Below are positions 23,659 through 33,218 of a stretch of 52,526 nt of DNA, piece after piece; positions within the stretch are counted from its first letter, which is position 1; the number at the start of each line of letters is the position of its first letter. The notes beneath the pieces were generated by a model that was given only the letters and a program-made list of their open reading frames with translations, was not told the DNA's origin and ran no database searches. The DNA is from Pseudanabaena sp. SR411. Its GTDB lineage: Bacteria > Cyanobacteriota > Cyanobacteriia > Pseudanabaenales > Pseudanabaenaceae. The stretch lies in assembly GCF_002251945.1 (NCBI RefSeq), contig NZ_NDHW01000173.1:1-52526 (forward strand), given 5' to 3'. The position numbers and the translations under genes were made by a program.

Positions 23659-25812
23659 ATGATACTTGTTACAGTCGGGACTGAGCAGTATCCATTCAAT
23701 TCATTAATGGATTGGATCAGTTTGTTGATCAAAGAAGGGATTATCAACGAAGAAGTAGTCATTCAGTATGGGGCTTCAACACGCTTACCCGACGATGTTA
23801 AAATCAGTAAAATAATTCCAGAAACACAATTTAAGCAACTTGTTGAGCAAGCAAACGCAGTAATTGCTCACTGCGGTGAGGGGAGTACCCTGTTACTTGA
23901 AGAATTTGATAAGCCTTACATCTTAGTGCCACGCACAGTTAAATTTCATGAACATGTTGACGATCATCAGCTAGAAATGGCTGAGGATTTAGAAAATCAA
24001 GGTGTACTCATTGCCCGATCGCCTGCCGATCTGGTGAAGTTCTTGAAGTTAGTGACTATTCCTCGGAGTCCTCTTAGTTTTAGTGAAGACAAAGCACTAT
24101 GCGAATATTTAAGCGATCGCTATCCTAGTCAAGACTATCAGAAGATTCTCTTAGTTTGCTCTTCGGGAGGACATTTTAAGGGGATGCAAGGGCTCAGCAA
24201 ATATTGGCAAACCATTTCGCAACGAACTTGGATTACCTTTAAAACAGGCACAACTCAAACAGAATTGAGTGCTGAAAAAGTTTGCTGGGCTTATAGTCCC
24301 ACCAATCGGAATATTCCTAACTTTATCCGCAATTTGTATTTAGCGATCGATGTATTAAGAAAGGAACGCCCTCAGATCGTTATGTCTACTGGTGCTGGTG
24401 TTGCCGTACCTTTTTTGGTGGCAGCTAAATATTTCTTTAAAAGTAAAGTGATTTTCATTGAATCAAAAACGCGCATCCGTGATTTGAGTCTGTCGGCAAA
24501 ATTATTGCGCTCATGGAAAGCTTTGGACTTGTTGATTGTGCGTTCAGAAGAAATTGCTACTCGTTATCCTGAAGTAGTATATATCCCCACCAATCATGAG
24601 CATCAATCCTTACGATTTGGGCTACATGATGTTCAGATTACTAATTTTCATGACACTGTTTTTATCAGTACACCTAAAAATATATTCAATCCTGAAGCCC
24701 GCAAATTAAAGGAGGATTTTCGGCAGTTATGCCAAGAGGAGGAAAGCTTTCGGAAGATCATCATTGACATGTCGAATACAGAGTTTATAGATAGCTCAGG
24801 TGTCGGCGCATTGGTATCTTGTTTAAAAGTTTTGCGCCAAACAGATATTCAATCAGGTAAACCAGAACCGACAGAACTGGTGCTTTGGAGTGTCAATCCT
24901 CAAGTGTTATCAATTTTAAAAATGACCAAGCTCGATCATGTTTTTTATATTGAACCAGCTACTCGTACCAATCGTTTACCGAGGCAAAAAAATGAGCGAT
25001 CGCCCAATAAACCCAATGCTCTGTTGAGATTCCTACATCGTATTTACGAGTTTTTGCTGAGCACCCCTATTCTCTGTGTGATTGCCTATGTAATGTATTT
25101 TTTCTACCCTGCGATCGAGTTAGATCCTTCTCTACCAGTGCATCCATCGGTTCGTAGTTTTCCGAAACGGATCATCGATATTTTAGGAGCTTTAGTGGGT
25201 TTGAGTTTTACAGCCATTCTGTTTGTACCAATTGCGATCGCCATCAAACTTGAGAGTCATGGTTCCATTCTCTTTAAGCAAAAACGCGCAGGACTGATGA
25301 GCAAACCCTTTGGAATTTGGAAATTTCGCTCCATGGTCAAAAATGCGGAAATGCTCAAGCAAAAAGTTACCAATGAAATTGCTAATGCTAGTGACAGCAC
25401 ACCTCAAAATAGTGATAGCGGTAAATTTTTTAAAAATAGCAATGATCCGCGCGTTACTAAAGTCGGTAAATTCCTTCGTAAAACTAGCCTCGATGAGTTT
25501 CCACAATTTTGGAATATACTTACGGGCGATATGAGTCTAATAGGCACAAGACCACCTACCTTTGGTGAAGTCGGGCTATACGAATTAGAAAATGAATATA
25601 CCGATGAAAAAATGACCGAATGGAGTCGGCTCGATGTCAAACCCGGACTCAGTGGAGTCTGGCAAGTAAGTGGACGCTCGACGGTCAGGAGCTTTGAAGA
25701 AGTGATGGGCTTTGACCTCACCTATAAGCGAAATTGGAGCTTAAAATATGATCTATGGCTAATCTGGAGAACTATTGCAATGTTATTTGAACGGAACAAT
25801 GGCGCAGTCTAG
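23659..25812 (+). CDS. four-domain exopolysaccharide enzyme: Alg13-like + Alg14-like + STAS + initiating phosphoglycosyltransferase
   Basis: A 717-residue protein that opens the polysaccharide operon. Residues 1-135 match the Alg13/PssE half of a UDP-sugar transferase (MILVTVGTEQYPFNSLM; AHCGEGSTLLLEEFDKPYIL). Residues 160-312 match the Alg14/PssD half (KILLVCSSGGHFKGM; VMSTGAGVAVPFLVAAKYF). Residues 322-435 are a STAS domain (IIIDMSNTEFIDSSGVGALV, possible phospho-Ser 380). Residues 455-717 are a bacterial sugar transferase: a transmembrane segment near 461-483, a membrane-associated helix near 504-530, KFRSM, the D612-E613 dyad in TSLDEFPQFWNI, GDMSLIGTRPP and the usual WSLKYDLWLIWRT end. 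The PGT would load the first sugar phosphate onto undecaprenyl phosphate, and the Alg13/14 pair would add the second. The STAS part suggests control by a partner-switching system. The next gene overlaps its stop. Confidence 0.9.
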   Translation: MILVTVGTEQYPFNSLMDWISLLIKEGIINEEVVIQYGASTRLPDDVKISKIIPETQFKQLVEQANAVIAHCGEGSTLLLEEFDKPYILVPRTVKFHEHVDDHQLEMAEDLENQGVLIARSPADLVKFLKLVTIPRSPLSFSEDKALCEYLSDRYPSQDYQKILLVCSSGGHFKGMQGLSKYWQTISQRTWITFKTGTTQTELSAEKVCWAYSPTNRNIPNFIRNLYLAIDVLRKERPQIVMSTGAGVAVPFLVAAKYFFKSKVIFIESKTRIRDLSLSAKLLRSWKALDLLIVRSEEIATRYPEVVYIPTNHEHQSLRFGLHDVQITNFHDTVFISTPKNIFNPEARKLKEDFRQLCQEEESFRKIIIDMSNTEFIDSSGVGALVSCLKVLRQTDIQSGKPEPTELVLWSVNPQVLSILKMTKLDHVFYIEPATRTNRLPRQKNERSPNKPNALLRFLHRIYEFLLSTPILCVIAYVMYFFYPAIELDPSLPVHPSVRSFPKRIIDILGALVGLSFTAILFVPIAIAIKLESHGSILFKQKRAGLMSKPFGIWKFRSMVKNAEMLKQKVTNEIANASDSTPQNSDSGKFFKNSNDPRVTKVGKFLRKTSLDEFPQFWNILTGDMSLIGTRPPTFGEVGLYELENEYTDEKMTEWSRLDVKPGLSGVWQVSGRSTVRSFEEVMGFDLTYKRNWSLKYDLWLIWRTIAMLFERNNGAV

Positions 25813-26917
25813 AAGATGGCTTCAAAAAAGCAAAATTGGATGGCTAGGTTTAGACTTGCCATCTAACTTTGGATGTTTAATCTTCTTGGCAACTATTGCG
25901 ATCGCCGTTACTAATGTCCAGCCCTTAGCTGCATTACCCCTATCCCCAGGCGATCGCATTCGCTTACTGATTCCCGAAGGAGAATTATTTAACGGCGTAT
26001 ATGAAGTAAATACTGATGGAACTATCTCTATTCCCTACCTAGCACCATTGACTGTAGTTGGCTTAGAGATTTCTACCATTCAAGAGTTAATCAAAACTCA
26101 GTTGATTACCAAAAAATATTTTCAACCGCAATTTCTGCAAATTTCAGTTGTGCCTTTGGCGCTTGCACCAGTTGCAGTGAATGTATCAGGAGAAACCTTT
26201 CAAACGGGAAGAGTCTTGATCAATAATCGCAGTGCGGAGGTTCGCGCCCAGCAACTTACACAGTCATCAGGTGACTATGCTCCTGACAGGTTTTTAACTT
26301 CCGCTCTGCGGGGGGCAGGAGGCGTAATGCCCACCGCCGATATCACCAAAATCAGCATAATTCGCCAAAATAAAAAGCTGACCGTTGATTTGACAGGAAT
26401 TTTTACGGGGGAACCAGTGGAAGATATCCCACTGATCGCAGGAGATACAATCATCGTTCCCAAAAGAGACACCATCGATCCGAGAATTGTCCGCCCTTCC
26501 CAAATTACCCCCCCTGGGATTGTGGTTTTTCTATCCAATTTAACCATACCTGCGAATAGTAACTCCACTTCAGGCATCAATCGAGATTCTTCTAGTTTTC
26601 CCTATGGTTCTCGATTTTCGCAAGCGGTATTTGCCGCTAACTGTGTCGGTGGAACTACACCCACCAATGCGCCACGCAGTGCAGTGCTAGTGCGAACCGA
26701 TCGCCTCTCAGGGGAAACCATCGCGATCGATCGCTCTGTTGAAGATTTAATCCGTAATTCTAAAGATCAAATCACTAATCCATTTTTAATGCCTCAGGAT
26801 AGCGTCGCCTGTTATGACTCAACCGTAACTGAAGTTAGAGGAGTTTTAGATTTTGTAGGGGATATTCTCAACCCGATCAAATTGATTCGGGATATTTTCG
26901 GTGGGAGTAGTCGATGA
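25799..26917 (+). CDS. polysaccharide export outer-membrane protein (OPX/Wza family)
   Basis: A 372-residue secreted protein. A long N-terminal region ends in a hydrophobic signal segment (GCLIFLATIAIAVTNVQPLAAL), followed at once by the poly-export domain start LSPGDRIRLLIPEGELFNGV, the beta strand GTISIPYLAPLTVVGL, and SLBB-like sequence (PVAVNVSGETFQTGRVLI...LTSALRGAGGVMPTADITKI). Shortly before the tail it has TVIVPKRD-like residues and a Cys-containing loop. The ATG at 25799 overlaps the preceding gene by 14 bases, implying translational coupling; an earlier in-frame start at 25775 lies deep in that gene. It probably forms or gates the outer-membrane exit of the polymer. There is no lipobox Cys at the cleavage site. 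Confidence 0.9.
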   Translation: MAQSRRWLQKSKIGWLGLDLPSNFGCLIFLATIAIAVTNVQPLAALPLSPGDRIRLLIPEGELFNGVYEVNTDGTISIPYLAPLTVVGLEISTIQELIKTQLITKKYFQPQFLQISVVPLALAPVAVNVSGETFQTGRVLINNRSAEVRAQQLTQSSGDYAPDRFLTSALRGAGGVMPTADITKISIIRQNKKLTVDLTGIFTGEPVEDIPLIAGDTIIVPKRDTIDPRIVRPSQITPPGIVVFLSNLTIPANSNSTSGINRDSSSFPYGSRFSQAVFAANCVGGTTPTNAPRSAVLVRTDRLSGETIAIDRSVEDLIRNSKDQITNPFLMPQDSVACYDSTVTEVRGVLDFVGDILNPIKLIRDIFGGSSR

Positions 26918-28395
26918 GTAAGGAGTCTCCCACCGAAAGCATCGATGTAAGCGATTTAAAAGAGACAAAGCGATCGCCACGATTGGGATGGTGGATTTAT
27001 GTGTTAATGGGATTAGCGCTGAATGCGGTGATCTGGGGAGGAGCCTTGACTTATCTAAAAAAGGCAAAGCCTAAATATGTTAGTAAAATGGCAATCATTC
27101 TCCCAGGAGGAAATGTGGGGGCGAGTGTGAACTTACCGAGTATTGGTCAAGCCTCCTCTTCGAGTACTTCTGCTTCTGGTGGATCGTCTCTTGATCCCCG
27201 AGCCAATTATCAATATATTCTCAATGATGAGCCTGTCTTAGAAGAAGCGGCTAAGTCGCTGAATATTAAGACTTCAGAATTAGGAAAACCCAAAAGTAAG
27301 TTAATCGATAATACTTCTATTTTACAAGTAGAAATCGAAGGCCCAAGTGCCAAAGAAGCTCAAGAGAGGGGTTTTGCGCTTTACAATACGCTCATGCAAA
27401 AAGTGAATAAGCTCCGTGAAGATGAAATTGCCAAACGAGACGATGGCACACAAGCGACATTGGATATGGCAAAGATTAAATTAGCGGAAACGCAAAAGAG
27501 GTTAGCCGCTTATAAAAGCCTATCTGGGCTGAGTACCACCGATCAGGTCAAAGAAGTGGCGGTGAGTCTAGAGCAATTGCGGAAACAAAGAGCCGAAATG
27601 CTAGCACAGGATATGTTACTGAGCGATCGCCTTCAGCAACTGTCAAATAGCCTCGGTTTAAGTGTTGATGAAGCCAGTGAAGCCTTTACTTTACAGTCCG
27701 ATCCGATTTATCAGCAAAGCCTCAGAGATTACAGTGATGCATCGGCAAATTTGACAGTTTTAAGTTCTAAATGGGGAGAAAACCATCCCAATGTCGTGAG
27801 AGAAGCAGCGAGACAAAAAAATGCTAGGGATGCGATCAGCGATCGCGCTAGTTTTTTATTAAAACGTCGTCCTAGCTTGCAGGATTTGGCAAGGCTAAAT
27901 TTAAACGTGACGGGTAGCGCAGGCAAAGAAAGTCTCTATCGGGATTTAGTTGCTGTGCAAGCAGAACAAAGTGGAGTCTTAGGACAAACCCAAGAATTGG
28001 GTCGCCAAATTGAAAACTTTGACGATCGCTTGCGGGATTTGACCCAAAAGCAATTGGAACTGGATCGCCTCCAAAGGGATGCTCAAGTTGCCGAAGCAGT
28101 CTTCGCATCTTCCCTCGCCAAAATTGATCTCAGCAAATCGGATATTTTTACCGCCTATCCCTTAGCACAATTAGTTTCGCCGCCTAGCTTGGCAGATGAA
28201 CCCGCATCACCACAACCAAAACTAGTATTGGCTGGAGCTTTTGTCGGTTCGCTCTTTGTCTCCACAGGCGTATTTTTATTGTGGAAGCGCCAGTCTATGG
28301 GTCAAAAGCCAAAACAGGAAGTGGAACTTTCTGAAGTAGCGGAGTTGCCGACTTTACGGGCTATTCCCAATAGCGATCGCAGCAAAACAGGGTAA
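26914..28395 (+). CDS. Wzz/GumC-like polysaccharide co-polymerase, no kinase domain
   Basis: A 493-residue inner-membrane protein with two transmembrane segments (about 27-48 and about 446-466) and a long coiled-coil periplasmic part between them (about 110-420, e.g. LAETQKRLAAYKSLSGL and the ELGRQIENFDDRLRDLTQKQ region). The PxxP-like motif preceding the second membrane helix (EPASPQPKLVLAGAF) is characteristic of the family. A Ser/Thr/Gly-rich loop (about 70-92) sits early in the periplasmic part. The short cytoplasmic tail lacks the Walker motifs and Tyr cluster of BY-kinase fusions, and no separate kinase gene is in the operon. It overlaps the OPX gene by 4 bases (ATGA), which implies coupled translation; its role is chain-length control. 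Confidence 0.9.
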   Translation: MSKESPTESIDVSDLKETKRSPRLGWWIYVLMGLALNAVIWGGALTYLKKAKPKYVSKMAIILPGGNVGASVNLPSIGQASSSSTSASGGSSLDPRANYQYILNDEPVLEEAAKSLNIKTSELGKPKSKLIDNTSILQVEIEGPSAKEAQERGFALYNTLMQKVNKLREDEIAKRDDGTQATLDMAKIKLAETQKRLAAYKSLSGLSTTDQVKEVAVSLEQLRKQRAEMLAQDMLLSDRLQQLSNSLGLSVDEASEAFTLQSDPIYQQSLRDYSDASANLTVLSSKWGENHPNVVREAARQKNARDAISDRASFLLKRRPSLQDLARLNLNVTGSAGKESLYRDLVAVQAEQSGVLGQTQELGRQIENFDDRLRDLTQKQLELDRLQRDAQVAEAVFASSLAKIDLSKSDIFTAYPLAQLVSPPSLADEPASPQPKLVLAGAFVGSLFVSTGVFLLWKRQSMGQKPKQEVELSEVAELPTLRAIPNSDRSKTG

Positions 28396-28400
28396 CTACG

Positions 28401-29777
28401 ATGAACATATTCAAGTTTTTGCAAACCCCTGAACATTTAAAGATCACACCAGAAAACCTCGAAGAGAAATTGGTGTGGTATGCGATCGTCTGGACTTTCG
28501 CCATTTATTTCATTGGCGGACTATATGTACTAGGCGCAATTCTGCCTTGGATCTTATTTGGAAGATTATGTTGGCGTTGGTGGCAACATAATCTTCCAAA
28601 TACACCTTTAAGAGAGCGAATTCGGATTCCTGTGGGGGTATGGATGTGGGTTGGGGGCATGGTGATGATGCAGGTGTCTCTAGTAATGGGCCATCTGGAT
28701 TACTACTTAGATATGGGACAGATTATAAAATCGTCAATTGGTTGGGCTAAGGGATGGGCGCTCTTAGCACTATTTCCAATGGCGGGATGCTTACCAATTC
28801 GTCCCAAACTGCTGTATCGAGCCGCCGCGTTGGTTTGTACGATGGTATTTTTGTTCTCCCCGATCTTCATTGCAGCTTACTATGCCAAATTACCTGAAAA
28901 ACTATTTATCTCGCCATTACAAGTGATCGGTGGACCCGGCCCTGAATTTTTTGAATTCCGTCTCTATGAAATTGATCCAGGCGACAATACACCCCGTTGG
29001 CGATTATTTACCCCTTGGGCTCCAGCACTAGGATTTGTGGCAAATATTTACTTCTTTATGATTTTGCGTGAACCTTGTAAAAAATGGAAATATCTGGGCA
29101 TCGCAGGTTGTATCATGATGTGTCAAGTTTCCAAATCACGATTAGCATTGCTCTGTTTGCCTGTGGTGTGGATTTTAGTGGAACTATTGTCAAGGATTTC
29201 ACGACCGATCTCGCTGATGATTACGGGGGCGATCGCCAGTACAGGGGGAGTAACTTTGCCGATGTTAATGGAAGGATTGGACAAGTTCTCTGAGCAATTT
29301 GCTGCGGCTCGTAAGGATTCCTCGCGAGTAAGGGCGGCTCTCGGTAGAATTGCGGTTTACCGTTGGCAAACTGAAGCTCCAATCTGGGGGCATGGCATCG
29401 TCGAGAGTGGTCCACATATGGTGGAATATATGCCTATTGGTTCTCATCACACTTGGTATGGACTGCTGTTTGTGAAAGGGTTAGTGGGATTTGTCGCACT
29501 GGCAATTCCGATGATCTATAGCTTGGGGGATTTGCTAATTAAGTCACAACGCAGTGATACCGCAAAATTAGGCTTAACAATGATGTTGGTCGTTTTTCTC
29601 TATACCTTTGGCGAAAATCTGGAAATTCTTGCCTATTTATACTGGCCAGGGTTAATCGGTATCGGCATGGGATTTCTAGAACGTCCCAATGAGGAGCAAA
29701 TAGAAGCCAGCGAAGCTTTGCCAGTAGAAATAATTCCCCAAATTAATAATAAAAATAGTGAGGAGATTCCCCAATGA
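28401..29777 (+). CDS. Wzy-like O-antigen/exopolysaccharide polymerase
   Basis: A 458-residue polytopic membrane protein with about ten hydrophobic segments, the first near residues 29-55. A long loop rich in Trp, Pro and Arg lies between about residues 170 and 210 (FEFRLYEIDPGDNTPRWRLF). The C-terminal part has the WaaL/Wzy-like pattern: TEAPIWGHGIVESGPHM and SHHTWYGLLFVKGLVGFVAL, where G-H-G...H-H-T-W resembles the ligase/polymerase signature. Sequence conservation is low in this family, so the assignment also rests on context: it sits 5 bases after the co-polymerase gene and overlaps the next glycosyltransferase by 4 bases. It would join lipid-linked repeat units in the periplasm. Confidence 0.8.
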   Translation: MNIFKFLQTPEHLKITPENLEEKLVWYAIVWTFAIYFIGGLYVLGAILPWILFGRLCWRWWQHNLPNTPLRERIRIPVGVWMWVGGMVMMQVSLVMGHLDYYLDMGQIIKSSIGWAKGWALLALFPMAGCLPIRPKLLYRAAALVCTMVFLFSPIFIAAYYAKLPEKLFISPLQVIGGPGPEFFEFRLYEIDPGDNTPRWRLFTPWAPALGFVANIYFFMILREPCKKWKYLGIAGCIMMCQVSKSRLALLCLPVVWILVELLSRISRPISLMITGAIASTGGVTLPMLMEGLDKFSEQFAAARKDSSRVRAALGRIAVYRWQTEAPIWGHGIVESGPHMVEYMPIGSHHTWYGLLFVKGLVGFVALAIPMIYSLGDLLIKSQRSDTAKLGLTMMLVVFLYTFGENLEILAYLYWPGLIGIGMGFLERPNEEQIEASEALPVEIIPQINNKNSEEIPQ

Positions 29778-30790
29778 CATCATCAATAAATTCCCTAGAA
29801 TGTAAACCCAAAATTGTGCATCTACTTAGCGATCGCAATGTTGGCGGCATCAAAAGTACCAGTGGTAGCCTTACTAATTCACGACTTAAAGAAAAATTTG
29901 AGTTTCTATTTCTCTCCGAAAGTGAAGCCCTCAACAATCTATCGACAATTAAACCTGATGTGGTGATTTGGCATGATCCTTGTTCATGGCGATCGCTATG
30001 GCGATTATTAAAACTCAGGTTCGCAACCAAGTTACTCATCCATGAGCATCACTATTCTGAAAGCTTTGAACAGTGGAAAGTGCGATCACCTTGGCGATTT
30101 CATTTAATGTTGCGTTTTGCCTATGGACTTGCCCATAAAGTTGTCGCAATTTCCCAAGGACAGCGAAAATGGATGCGATCGCATCGTCTTGTAAATCCAA
30201 AGAAACTTGCTACTATTCAGCAATGTCGCACTTTAGATGAGTTTCTGAACTTGCCTCTTAAATCTATCGACACAACTCTGATATTAGGAGCCTATGGTCG
30301 ATTCAATCAGCAAAAGGGATTTGACACCTTACTACGGGCAATGCAAAAAGTCCCAAATCCTCAAATCCAATTACTAGTCGGTGGCTATGGAGAGCAGGAA
30401 GACTTGTTAAAATCCTTAGCTGGTGATGATCCACGTATTCATTTTCTGGGTTCGATCTCTGATGTACCATCCTTTTTAGAGAAGTGCGATGCGATCATCA
30501 TTCCTTCTAATTGGGAACCTTGGGGTAATGTCTGTTTAGAATCCAAGGCCGCAGCCAAGACGGTAATTGTCTCGAAGGTAGATGGACTAACAGAACAGGT
30601 AAATGACTGTGGGGTACTAGTTCCCGCCAATGACCCTGAGGCTCTAGCCGCAGCGATCAATCAAGTTTGTGAGATGCCGCGATCACAACTGGAAGCATGG
30701 GGCTTACAAGGTCGCATGGATGTGCAGAATTCTTGGGAAGAATATATGACGGCATGGGAGGCGCTGCTATCAGATTTATGCAAAAACTAA
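29774..30790 (+). CDS. glycosyltransferase family 4
   Basis: A 338-residue GT-B enzyme that would extend the lipid-linked repeat unit on the cytosolic face. The donor-binding C-domain is clear: ILGAYGRFNQQKGFDTLLRA, QLLVGGYGEQEDLL, FLGSISDVPSFLEKCDAIII and the E-x7-E motif in SNWEPWGNVCLESKAA, followed by VDGLTEQVNDCGVLVPANDP. The N-domain begins KIVHLLSDRNVGGIKS with the usual glycine-rich acceptor loop. The donor sugar cannot be told. ATG overlaps the preceding stop (4 bases) and the next gene begins within its last codons. Confidence 0.88.
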   Translation: MTSSINSLECKPKIVHLLSDRNVGGIKSTSGSLTNSRLKEKFEFLFLSESEALNNLSTIKPDVVIWHDPCSWRSLWRLLKLRFATKLLIHEHHYSESFEQWKVRSPWRFHLMLRFAYGLAHKVVAISQGQRKWMRSHRLVNPKKLATIQQCRTLDEFLNLPLKSIDTTLILGAYGRFNQQKGFDTLLRAMQKVPNPQIQLLVGGYGEQEDLLKSLAGDDPRIHFLGSISDVPSFLEKCDAIIIPSNWEPWGNVCLESKAAAKTVIVSKVDGLTEQVNDCGVLVPANDPEALAAAINQVCEMPRSQLEAWGLQGRMDVQNSWEEYMTAWEALLSDLCKN

Positions 30791-32061
30791 TCCAGTCAGT
30801 AATTGGCTTCATTCAGAAAAAACTAGCGAATCGCTTTGCCCGTAATATTGGCTGGTTAGGCTTGTCAGAAATTCTCATTCGCATCTCGCGATTGGCTGCT
30901 ACGGTTGTTTTAGCACGATGGCTCTCAGAATATGACTATGGTTTAGCCGCACTAGTACTAACGACTAATGAATTTGTGAATGTATTCACGCGCAATGGCA
31001 TTTTCGATAAACTGATCCAAGCCAAAGAAGAAGATATCGAGGAGTTATCCCAAACGGCCTATTACATTAACTGGTTTATTTGCGGTGGCTTATTTCTGAT
31101 TCAATGTCTGGTTGCTTTGCCGATGTCATGGATTTATAAAGACAGCCAAGTGATTTTGCCGATTTGCGCGATGGGCTTGGTTTATCTAATGTTACCGATG
31201 GGACTCATCCAAGCGGCGCGATCGCAGAGGGAAAACCGTCTCCATGTCTCGGCTTTAGCCAATGCTTTACAGATTTCTACCGACAATATTTTGACGATGA
31301 TTCTGGCTTGGCAAGGCTTCGGGATGTGGGCGATCGTCTTGCCGAAAGTAATTGTCGCACCGATTTGGGTGATTGTGCATCGCTCCAATAATCCTTGGCG
31401 ATCGACCAAATCCTTTACGCTCCATCGTTGGCAAGAGATTATCCATTTTGGGCGCAGTATTCTTGGTATCCAAATGCTGGCTACCCTCAGGAATAATCTC
31501 GATTATTTAATCGCAGGGCATTTCTTAGGGATTAAAGCCCTTGGTTTATATTACTTTGCCTTTAATGCAGGACTAGGAATTAGCCTTAGTTTCATTACTG
31601 CCGTTGATGCAGCGCTCTATCCGCATCTTTGCGAAGCCAGAAGTGACCCTGCCCAATTTCGCGATCGCTATCTCCAAAGTTTCCAATCAATCACCAAGGT
31701 AATTGTGCCAATTGTCTTAGCACAGGTATTACTTGCGCCGATATATGTTCCCCTAGTATTTGGACAGAAATGGATTCCTGCAATTCCATTGTTGATTCTC
31801 ATTTGTTTATCGGCAATTCCTAGACCCTATGCTAATGCTGCATCGAAAGCACTTTGGGCAATGGATAAACCAAATTGGGATTTGATTTGGAATGTGCTAT
31901 TCACAATTATTTTTGCGATCGCTATTTGTGTAGGCGCAATCTGGAAAATTACAGGTGTGGCGGCTGCGGTGATGATTATTCATTGGGGGGCAATCCCAAT
32001 CTTTGTACTGTGGGTTAAGAAATACATTACAAAGCCAAATCTTCAAGAACAAATATCATAA
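30778..32061 (+). CDS. Wzx-like polysaccharide flippase
   Basis: A 427-residue member of the MOP/RfbX superfamily with about twelve to fourteen hydrophobic segments. The N-terminus, RFARNIGWLGLSEILIRISR and then LAATVVLARWLSEYDYGLAA, is the standard start of such flippases. It would move the undecaprenyl-linked repeat unit across the membrane for polymerisation. The ATG at 30778 overlaps the GT4 gene by 13 bases; an earlier in-frame start at 30697 would run through that gene and lacks family sequence. Together with the Wzy-, Wzz- and OPX-like genes it completes a Wzx/Wzy-dependent export route. Confidence 0.88.
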   Translation: MQKLIQSVIGFIQKKLANRFARNIGWLGLSEILIRISRLAATVVLARWLSEYDYGLAALVLTTNEFVNVFTRNGIFDKLIQAKEEDIEELSQTAYYINWFICGGLFLIQCLVALPMSWIYKDSQVILPICAMGLVYLMLPMGLIQAARSQRENRLHVSALANALQISTDNILTMILAWQGFGMWAIVLPKVIVAPIWVIVHRSNNPWRSTKSFTLHRWQEIIHFGRSILGIQMLATLRNNLDYLIAGHFLGIKALGLYYFAFNAGLGISLSFITAVDAALYPHLCEARSDPAQFRDRYLQSFQSITKVIVPIVLAQVLLAPIYVPLVFGQKWIPAIPLLILICLSAIPRPYANAASKALWAMDKPNWDLIWNVLFTIIFAIAICVGAIWKITGVAAAVMIIHWGAIPIFVLWVKKYITKPNLQEQIS

Positions 32062-32078
32062 ATTATAGGCAAAAAGTC

Positions 32079-33101
32079 ATGGTTAAAGTGTCAGTAATTG
32101 TCCCCGTTTATAATGTTGAGCGTTTTATCCAAGAAACAATTGCATCAGTCTTAGCGCAAACATTTCGAGATTTTGAATTAATCATTGTTGACGATCAATC
32201 TCCCGATCGCAGTATCGAGATTTGCGAACAGTTTACTGATTCCCGCATACAGATTATTCATCAAAAGAATCGTGGCTTGGCAGGGGCAAGAAATACAGGT
32301 ATTCGTCATGCTCAAGGCGAGTATATTGCCCTATTGGATAGCGATGATCTTTGGTTGCCTGAAAAGCTCGAAAAGCACGTTCAGCATTTAGAAACTCATC
32401 CTCAAGTTGGCATTAGTTTCAGCCGCTCCGCCTTTATTGACGAAGATAGTAATTCCCTTGGCACATACCAAATGCCCAAACTGACAGATATTGACGCGCC
32501 GCATTTACTCTGTCGCAACCCCATTGGCAATGGCTCCGCCCCTGTAATTCGTCGTGAAGCTCTTGAAGGGATTAAGTTTCAAGACAATCTCTATGGCGAA
32601 GTTGAGGACTTCTATTTTGACGATCAGTTCCGTCAGTCAGAAGATATTGAATGCTGGATTAGAATCGCCATTCAAACCAATTGGCAAATTGAAGGTATCC
32701 CCGAACCACTTACTCTCTATCGTGTTAATCCTGATAGCCTATCCGCAAACATGAATAAGCAACTAGAATCATGGGAAAAGGTAATCGCTAAAACTCGCTC
32801 CTACGCGCCTGATTTATTAGCAAAGTGGGAATCCCTCGCCCGTGCCTACCAGTTCCGCTATCTCTCCCGTCGTGCCATTCGCAATAAAGATGGCAAAGCC
32901 GCCGTAAAACTTGTAAATCGCGCCTTGCAGAGCAATTGGAAAATTTTAATTTATGAACCCATGCGATCGCTACTGACTATTTTCGCTGCTTATTTAATTT
33001 GGTTACTACCTCGCAGTTTGTACAACAGCATTGAGAGTTTTGCTCTCAAACGGACAGGTGATAGTCAACGCAAGGCGATCGCTAAGAGTAATCAGCATTA
33101 G
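32079..33101 (+). CDS. glycosyltransferase family 2 with C-terminal membrane-associated tail
   Basis: A 340-residue GT-A enzyme. KVSVIVPVYNVERFIQETIA opens the nucleotide-binding fold, FELIIVDDQSPDRSIEI follows, GLAGARNTGIRHAQGEYIAL leads to the metal-binding LLDSDDLW, and EDIECWIRIA is the ED-x-E/W-type acceptor motif. After about residue 300 comes a hydrophobic segment (SLLTIFAAYLIWLLPRSLYN) that may attach the protein to the membrane. Last gene of the operon, 17 bases after the flippase gene. No obvious terminator follows; a partial MITE-like repeat begins about 50 bases later. Confidence 0.9.
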   Translation: MVKVSVIVPVYNVERFIQETIASVLAQTFRDFELIIVDDQSPDRSIEICEQFTDSRIQIIHQKNRGLAGARNTGIRHAQGEYIALLDSDDLWLPEKLEKHVQHLETHPQVGISFSRSAFIDEDSNSLGTYQMPKLTDIDAPHLLCRNPIGNGSAPVIRREALEGIKFQDNLYGEVEDFYFDDQFRQSEDIECWIRIAIQTNWQIEGIPEPLTLYRVNPDSLSANMNKQLESWEKVIAKTRSYAPDLLAKWESLARAYQFRYLSRRAIRNKDGKAAVKLVNRALQSNWKILIYEPMRSLLTIFAAYLIWLLPRSLYNSIESFALKRTGDSQRKAIAKSNQH

Positions 33102-33154
33102 AGCTAAAACTTTGAACTTATTTGTAAAATGCATTCTATTCTATAGTCACACTC

Positions 33155-33218
33155 GAATTAGCTATGACAAAATCAAAACCCAAAAGAAAATGGCGGCGTA
33201 AAGCGCTATCATTTTCTT
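33155..33218. repeat. truncated arm of the MITE-like element
   Basis: GCTATGACAAAATCAAAACC and then CAAAAGAAAATGGCGGCG reproduces the left arm of the element at 19422. The matching right half is cut to CGCTATCATTTTCTT, leaving an imperfect hairpin (33184-33218). It may act as the terminator of the polysaccharide operon. Confidence 0.55.
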
